In this document: in pieces, positions 59,737-64,000 of the stretch
Position numbering within the stretch: position 1 is the first letter of the stretch
Layout of the letters: each line of letters starts with the position of its first letter
From: Ailanthus altissimus
Lineage: Eukaryota > Streptophyta > Magnoliopsida > Sapindales > Simaroubaceae
DNA: 64,000 nucleotides
Direction: 5' to 3'
Assembly (NCBI GenBank): GCA_946807835.1
Contig: OX327710.1
Span: 15,674,501-15,738,500 of the forward strand
The notes under the pieces: generated by a model
Database searches by the model: none
The model's input: only the letters and a program-made list of their open reading frames with translations
What the model was told of the DNA's origin: nothing
Position numbers and translations under genes: made by a program

Positions 59737-62469
59737 TCAGATGCTATTCCAAAATCTCGATTCCTTGTTATTGGCATCATCAGCAAAAGCTATAAAACAG
59801 GGAAGGAAAGCGTTTTGAGTGGCTTGATCCTCCCACTGAAGCTCTTTCCACCAACATTCTTCTCCCTTAATAACAATTTTACGGTCCTTTGCGCTGTTGA
59901 AATCAAGTGGAAGCTTGTTAAGCTTTGGACATTCATCTACAACAATTTCCTTCAGATGTGAGAAGGGCAAGGAATTGCAGTGGATGCTCTTCAAATTTTG
60001 AAGATTGCGTAGTATCAGAAACTCGAGTTTCACGAAGGGGTTTAGATTTCCCAACATTGCTTCAACCTCACCCAATTTTCCAACACTGATTATTTCTTCC
60101 ATATCAAAACAATCTAACATCCAAATACTCACAAGGTTTGGAGCAAAAACAAGCCATGTTGCATCCCTCAATTTTGAGCAAGATTCGATATGAATTGATC
60201 GAAGGCTGTGGAAACCATGAGTCTCTAATGCCTTTGGCACTTCCCCTGAATAATCAAACTTCAACACTTCCAAATCTTTACACTGAGTAACATATAATGT
60301 ACTGAGATGCTTCATATCTGCTAAAGATAAAACATTGAGTGACTTTGAATCTTCAAAGTATTGAAGGCATAAAGATTTAGTACATCTCTTTAGCTTATGC
60401 GAGCTTAAAAATGTCTGCAGGGTATGGAAACTTCTCAAAGTTAAGCTCAAGACAGTTAAATGTTTCCAATGAAGCAATTCCTCTATCATCAGTTCACCAT
60501 CTTTAAACAGAAAGCTATCTTCTGCTGCTTCTTGAATTGAGGAACCACAGTCGAATAATCTTAATACTTGTAAGTTTGAGAAATGTGATATCTGTTGCAA
60601 TGGAATTGTACGGAGATCAAGTGTACAATCCAAATTCAGACATCGAAGATTCACCAAAGACACCATCTCTTTTGGCAACTCTTTTATGGCAGTGAATGAC
60701 AAATCAAGATGTTGCAATGACACCAATCTTGAAATTCCTGATGGTAATTCACTTAAATAAGGGTTATATGAAAGATTCAAGACTTTGAGAGAAGGCATAA
60801 ATTGGAAGAAATCACTAGAGATCATCTCCAAAAAATTACAATTGAGAAACAAAGTTTGAAGATCAGGGCATTTAGGCATCATTGACAGATTCTCAATTTC
60901 ATTTTCCATCAATGATATCCTTCTCACCCCTTCCCATTTTTCAACCTCTGGTGCTTCAGTTAATCCAGCATCTGTATTAACCAAAAAAATTTCCCTCTCC
61001 TTGTCCGATTCACATGCTATCCACAAACACATATCACGAATCACATCATGCAGTTTTATATAGTCATCATCTTCTTCTTCTACTAAACATGCATGAATAA
61101 GACTGCCAATAATGTAGTATCCTCTATTTTGTGCCCCACTTTTATCCCAATCATCCAAAAATCCCTCACCAATCCAACAATCAATTAAGTCACGTTTATG
61201 AATGCTATAATCATCTGGAAATAAACTACAGTAAAGTAAACAGGACCTAAATTTGTTGCTAGGCAAGCTGTCGTAACTGAATTTTAAAAGCGTATACACG
61301 TTCTTCTCCATACCTGAAAATTCAGATGCTGATTTCTTTAAAGCTTGAATTGCATATTCCCATTCTTGAGGTGTCTTCTTGCAAGCCATAGTTCGAGCTA
61401 TTGTAATGATTGCAAGTGGTAAACCTTGGCATTGTTTAGCCAAAAGTTCAGCTAAACTAGGAATATCATGATGACTGCTAAGAATATCGCTTATAACATT
61501 TTGTTGAAACAATTTCCAAGCATCCTCATGAGCCAAGCACTCCACTTTGAACCATTCGTTAGCTTTCATTTGGCCGCAAACTTCAAACAAACGACTTGTG
61601 AAGACAAGTTTTGATGCATTTCTTGAGCTAGGAAGAGGAACACCAACTTTAACTAAATCGACGTGCTCCCATATATCATCCAGTAATAGTACAAACTTTT
61701 TCTTGCTCAAGATCTTAAAGATGTCTAACGCTTTTTCTTCAAGACTTTTATTCTTTCTTGACTCGTTAGACAAACCTATCTTTCTTCCAACAATTTCTTG
61801 AATCTTCTCGAGTTGCATTTGTTTAGACACCGTTACCCAAATCACAACATTAAAATCATTGAGCGTATTAACAAACTTGTTGTTGATCTGGGTTAATAGG
61901 GTCGTTTTTCCCACTCCTCCCATTCCATAAAGGCCAATAATTCCCACTTCCTCTTCTTGAAGAGATCTCCAAACTTTATCAAACACTAAATCAAGACCCA
62001 CTATTTTGGTCTCAATAGGCCTTTCATCAACAGCATCTTCCGGTGCTCTGTCAGCTACTTCTTTGAAATTCCCCTCATCCTTTAAAGTGGCCAAAACTTG
62101 CAGGGTTTTAGCCACTCTCTTTCCGAACTTGTAGCTTGACCTGCAATTTCTTGAGCAGTAGCCTGCAAGACATAGTTTCTTAGTCTCTTGAGATTTGACT
62201 TTTAGCATCTCATCAACTTCAGTTTCTGCATCTTGCAGCCTTGTAAGCCATAACTGAACTTTGTGCAGCCGATTCAGTTGTTGCTGTTCAGCAACGGCAA
62301 CCCTTGTCATCACATCATTCCTTGCTTGGATTAAATCTTCCAACAGATTCTTCAGCTCATCAAGATTGTCTTCAAGGTCATGAACATATTTTGCTTGACC
62401 AACACTACAATCTAGGCAACGAGAAAAAACAGCATCACATGAAACTGAGATTGAGAAGACGTTACCCAT
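59737..62469 (-). CDS. CNL immune receptor, RPS5/At5g63020-like, intact
   Basis: A single uninterrupted 910-codon exon, normal length for this intron-poor class. The ATG at 62467-62469 was chosen because M-G-N-V-F-S-I-S aligns with paralogue starts; Gly2 and Ser6 suggest N-myristoylation and plasma-membrane attachment. Coiled coil ~25-95; G-Y-C-S-R-N-C and Y-K-F-G-K at 103-117. NB-ARC: P-loop G-M-G-G-V-G-K-T-T 182-190, kinase-2 L-L-L-D-D-I-W 261-267, RNBS-B F-T-S-R 290-293, G-L-P-L-A 349-353, RNBS-D C-L-L-Y-C-S-L-F-P 410-418. The M-H-D position reads L-H-D (473-475). LRRs run from ~515 to ~850, closing with C-W-W-K-E-L-Q-W-E-D. RPS5 itself senses cleavage of a guarded kinase; the ligand here is unknown. 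Confidence 0.96.
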   Translation of the reverse strand: MGNVFSISVSCDAVFSRCLDCSVGQAKYVHDLEDNLDELKNLLEDLIQARNDVMTRVAVAEQQQLNRLHKVQLWLTRLQDAETEVDEMLKVKSQETKKLCLAGYCSRNCRSSYKFGKRVAKTLQVLATLKDEGNFKEVADRAPEDAVDERPIETKIVGLDLVFDKVWRSLQEEEVGIIGLYGMGGVGKTTLLTQINNKFVNTLNDFNVVIWVTVSKQMQLEKIQEIVGRKIGLSNESRKNKSLEEKALDIFKILSKKKFVLLLDDIWEHVDLVKVGVPLPSSRNASKLVFTSRLFEVCGQMKANEWFKVECLAHEDAWKLFQQNVISDILSSHHDIPSLAELLAKQCQGLPLAIITIARTMACKKTPQEWEYAIQALKKSASEFSGMEKNVYTLLKFSYDSLPSNKFRSCLLYCSLFPDDYSIHKRDLIDCWIGEGFLDDWDKSGAQNRGYYIIGSLIHACLVEEEDDDYIKLHDVIRDMCLWIACESDKEREIFLVNTDAGLTEAPEVEKWEGVRRISLMENEIENLSMMPKCPDLQTLFLNCNFLEMISSDFFQFMPSLKVLNLSYNPYLSELPSGISRLVSLQHLDLSFTAIKELPKEMVSLVNLRCLNLDCTLDLRTIPLQQISHFSNLQVLRLFDCGSSIQEAAEDSFLFKDGELMIEELLHWKHLTVLSLTLRSFHTLQTFLSSHKLKRCTKSLCLQYFEDSKSLNVLSLADMKHLSTLYVTQCKDLEVLKFDYSGEVPKALETHGFHSLRSIHIESCSKLRDATWLVFAPNLVSIWMLDCFDMEEIISVGKLGEVEAMLGNLNPFVKLEFLILRNLQNLKSIHCNSLPFSHLKEIVVDECPKLNKLPLDFNSAKDRKIVIKGEECWWKELQWEDQATQNAFLPCFIAFADDANNKESRFWNSI

Positions 62470-63480
62470 AATTGATACAAGATTCAACAAAAGAAAAAAA
62501 GGAAAAAGAAAAAAGAATAATAATTATAATGAAAACAAGTATATGCTTCTGAGGTTGCTGAGAAATGACTCTAGCAGAAGAAGATAAAGATACATATGTC
62601 TTAAGGACAATAATGTTGAGTAGGTTTGAATTGAAAGGGATGTCTGTGAAAAAGTCTGTCGTTGGTTAATACAGTATTCCACTTATTTATTTATTTTGGG
62701 TCCATTCAAGTGATCTTTTTCAGAAGGTAAAATGTGAAAGGAATCTTTAAGACTTCAATTTAAATGACAAACTGTAATTATACAGGAGCTACGAAAGTTC
62801 CTGGGAGTTCTTGAATTCAAGCTTTTGCCGTAGAAGAACGACTTTTTTGATATACTTGAAATTTTCAAAAATGGCTGCCATGTGCTATCGATAATTAGGG
62901 GTTGTCCTACGATGGAAAACTTCATGCTGGTGAATCAACAGGGCTTTCAGATTTTTTTACCATATTCATTCTAAAAGATAATAACCCCCTAATGGAGCCA
63001 TATCAATGTAAAATAACTGGATTCAGATCCTGAATTGTCAATTACTATCATAAATTCTAGACTTCCAATTTTTATTTTTTTTTGAATTAAGAATCTGAAA
63101 CTGTTAATTACTGTCATAAATTCGAGACATCTAATTTTTTTTATAAAAACAAATTCCACATTATATAATAAAAAAATCTACTAATTATGGTCGCCTAACC
63201 AGACCAAATTTCATTCTTATATCGGATCTCAATGCAGTAAAAAGAATTTGAATTTTAGAAGTGATGGTTTTAATGAATGCTGAACAAAAGAGAGGACTTC
63301 CTTATTTATAAGAAGATTTGGAGGGAAAATATGAGTTTTCCTTCAAAGGTAAGGACTTGATGCAATTATGTCCATGTGATCTACTCTAGTGTGAGAGAAA
63401 TAGGGTAGGTGACATTAGATTGGTTAGGCCAACTAGATTTAGGGTTAACAGATGACTCCAAATAAGTGAAGAATTATAGT
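62470..63480. other. Upstream region of the intact NLR
   Basis: Contains the presumed promoter and leader of the NLR. An A-rich stretch (62485-62535) lies directly upstream of the ATG. No TATA box can be fixed with confidence, and no other gene is seen. Confidence 0.45.
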
Positions 63481-63674
63481 CACTCATTGAATATTTTATA
63501 GTGTATGTATCTTCGCTATCTCTCAATTTGTAGATGTCATGGGTTCAGTTTCAAGTTTCAACTTTCTCGCCTCCTGTCACTCATTGAATGTTTTACAGTG
63601 TATGTTTCTTCGTTATCTCTCAATTTGTAGATGTCACGTGTTCAGTTTCAAGTTTCAACTTTCTCGCCTCCTTG
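63481..63674. repeat. 97-bp tandem duplication, two copies
   Basis: Two units start CACTCATTGAAT at 63481 and 63578. They share CTCTCAATTTGTAGATGTCA and TTTCAACTTTCTCGCCTCC with few differences. The open frame across it is a by-product of the repeat. Confidence 0.9.
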
Positions 63675-63899
63675 TTCTCTGTATTGTTTATGAATGTCTT
63701 GTCTCCTTGAATGCTAGTGGCACTTCAGCTCTCTTGAATTGTCATGTGTACAATTTGTCAATCCTTAGATACTCCACAATAGTCATTTCTTATTCCTTTT
63801 CATTTTTATATCATAAAAGTGTTTTCTTACCCTTTAAATGTTTGTCTTAAATCTTAATAACATTTAAAATGTAATTATAAATAGTGTGATTGTTGGATG

Positions 63900-64000
63900 T
63901 CATTAAGTATAGTCCGATTCTTATAAAGTTTGATGTGTACAGATATAAGATCTATTAATTCTCATAGGAGATTAGTATATCTAAATACTTCGATATTGTA
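63900..64000 (+). mobile_element. Family L LTR fragment at the window edge
   Basis: About 95 bp aligns with the solo LTR near 25434-25528: TAGTCCGATTCTTA, GTTTGATGTGTACAGATAT, ATCTATTAATTCTCA and CTTCGATATTGTA each match in order. It continues past the window. Confidence 0.7.

Noticed and set aside
1..64000. CRISPR array, operon-like cluster or viral genome
   Set aside because: Repeats are LTRs, inverted-repeat elements or tandem duplications. The genes are plant NLRs and retrotransposons, and no regularly spaced short repeats with unique spacers were seen.

Overview
The window is nuclear DNA from a dicot plant: AT-rich, gene-poor and packed with nested retrotransposons. The protein-coding genes I recognise outside transposons are four members of one disease-resistance family, coiled-coil NB-ARC-LRR proteins of the RPS5/RFL1 (At5g63020-like) class, all on the minus strand. 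By recall the proteins look most like those of woody rosids such as Citrus; that placement is an inference.

The NLR cluster has one apparently intact gene (59737-62469, 910 codons). The other three are damaged. The copy at 9707-10635 has two in-frame stops and is cut by a copia element. The copy at 35529-43184 is split by a young copia element whose removal restores the reading frame; it also lacks an LRR block and carries an acidic repeat tail. The copy at 49536-51416 has three small frameshifts plus a large LRR deletion. The cluster reads as a birth-and-death R-gene locus.

Layout. 1-9706: an old minus-strand copia element (LTRs about 8% apart by eye). Its left LTR is chopped by a fragment of a gypsy LTR, and its gag holds a 1.56-kb palindromic insertion with exact 5-bp target duplications. 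9707-10635: NLR pseudogene. 12083-12387: a miniature LTR element (TRIM). 15.16-16.8 kb: a direct duplication. 18081-34875: a nest built inside one large LTR element, containing two unclassified dispersed insertions, two solo LTRs with perfect target duplications (20633-23355 and 24693-27201), further copies of the second LTR family and a gypsy-type primer-binding site. 35529-43184: split NLR and the young copia element. 43.2-49.5 kb: non-coding, with MITE-like inverted-repeat elements and a possible tRNA-derived SINE head. 49536-51416: NLR pseudogene. 52552-57695: an older copia element. 57.7-59.7 kb: non-coding with another inverted-repeat element. 59737-62469: intact NLR. 62.5-64 kb: a 97-bp tandem repeat and the edge of another LTR copy.

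No rRNA, CRISPR, convincing complete tRNA or operon-like unit was seen. The genes do not form a pathway. They are paralogous immune receptors being duplicated, trimmed and broken by transposons. The oddest item is the palindromic insertion at 4865-6422, which has LTR-like TG...CA ends but is a fold-back.
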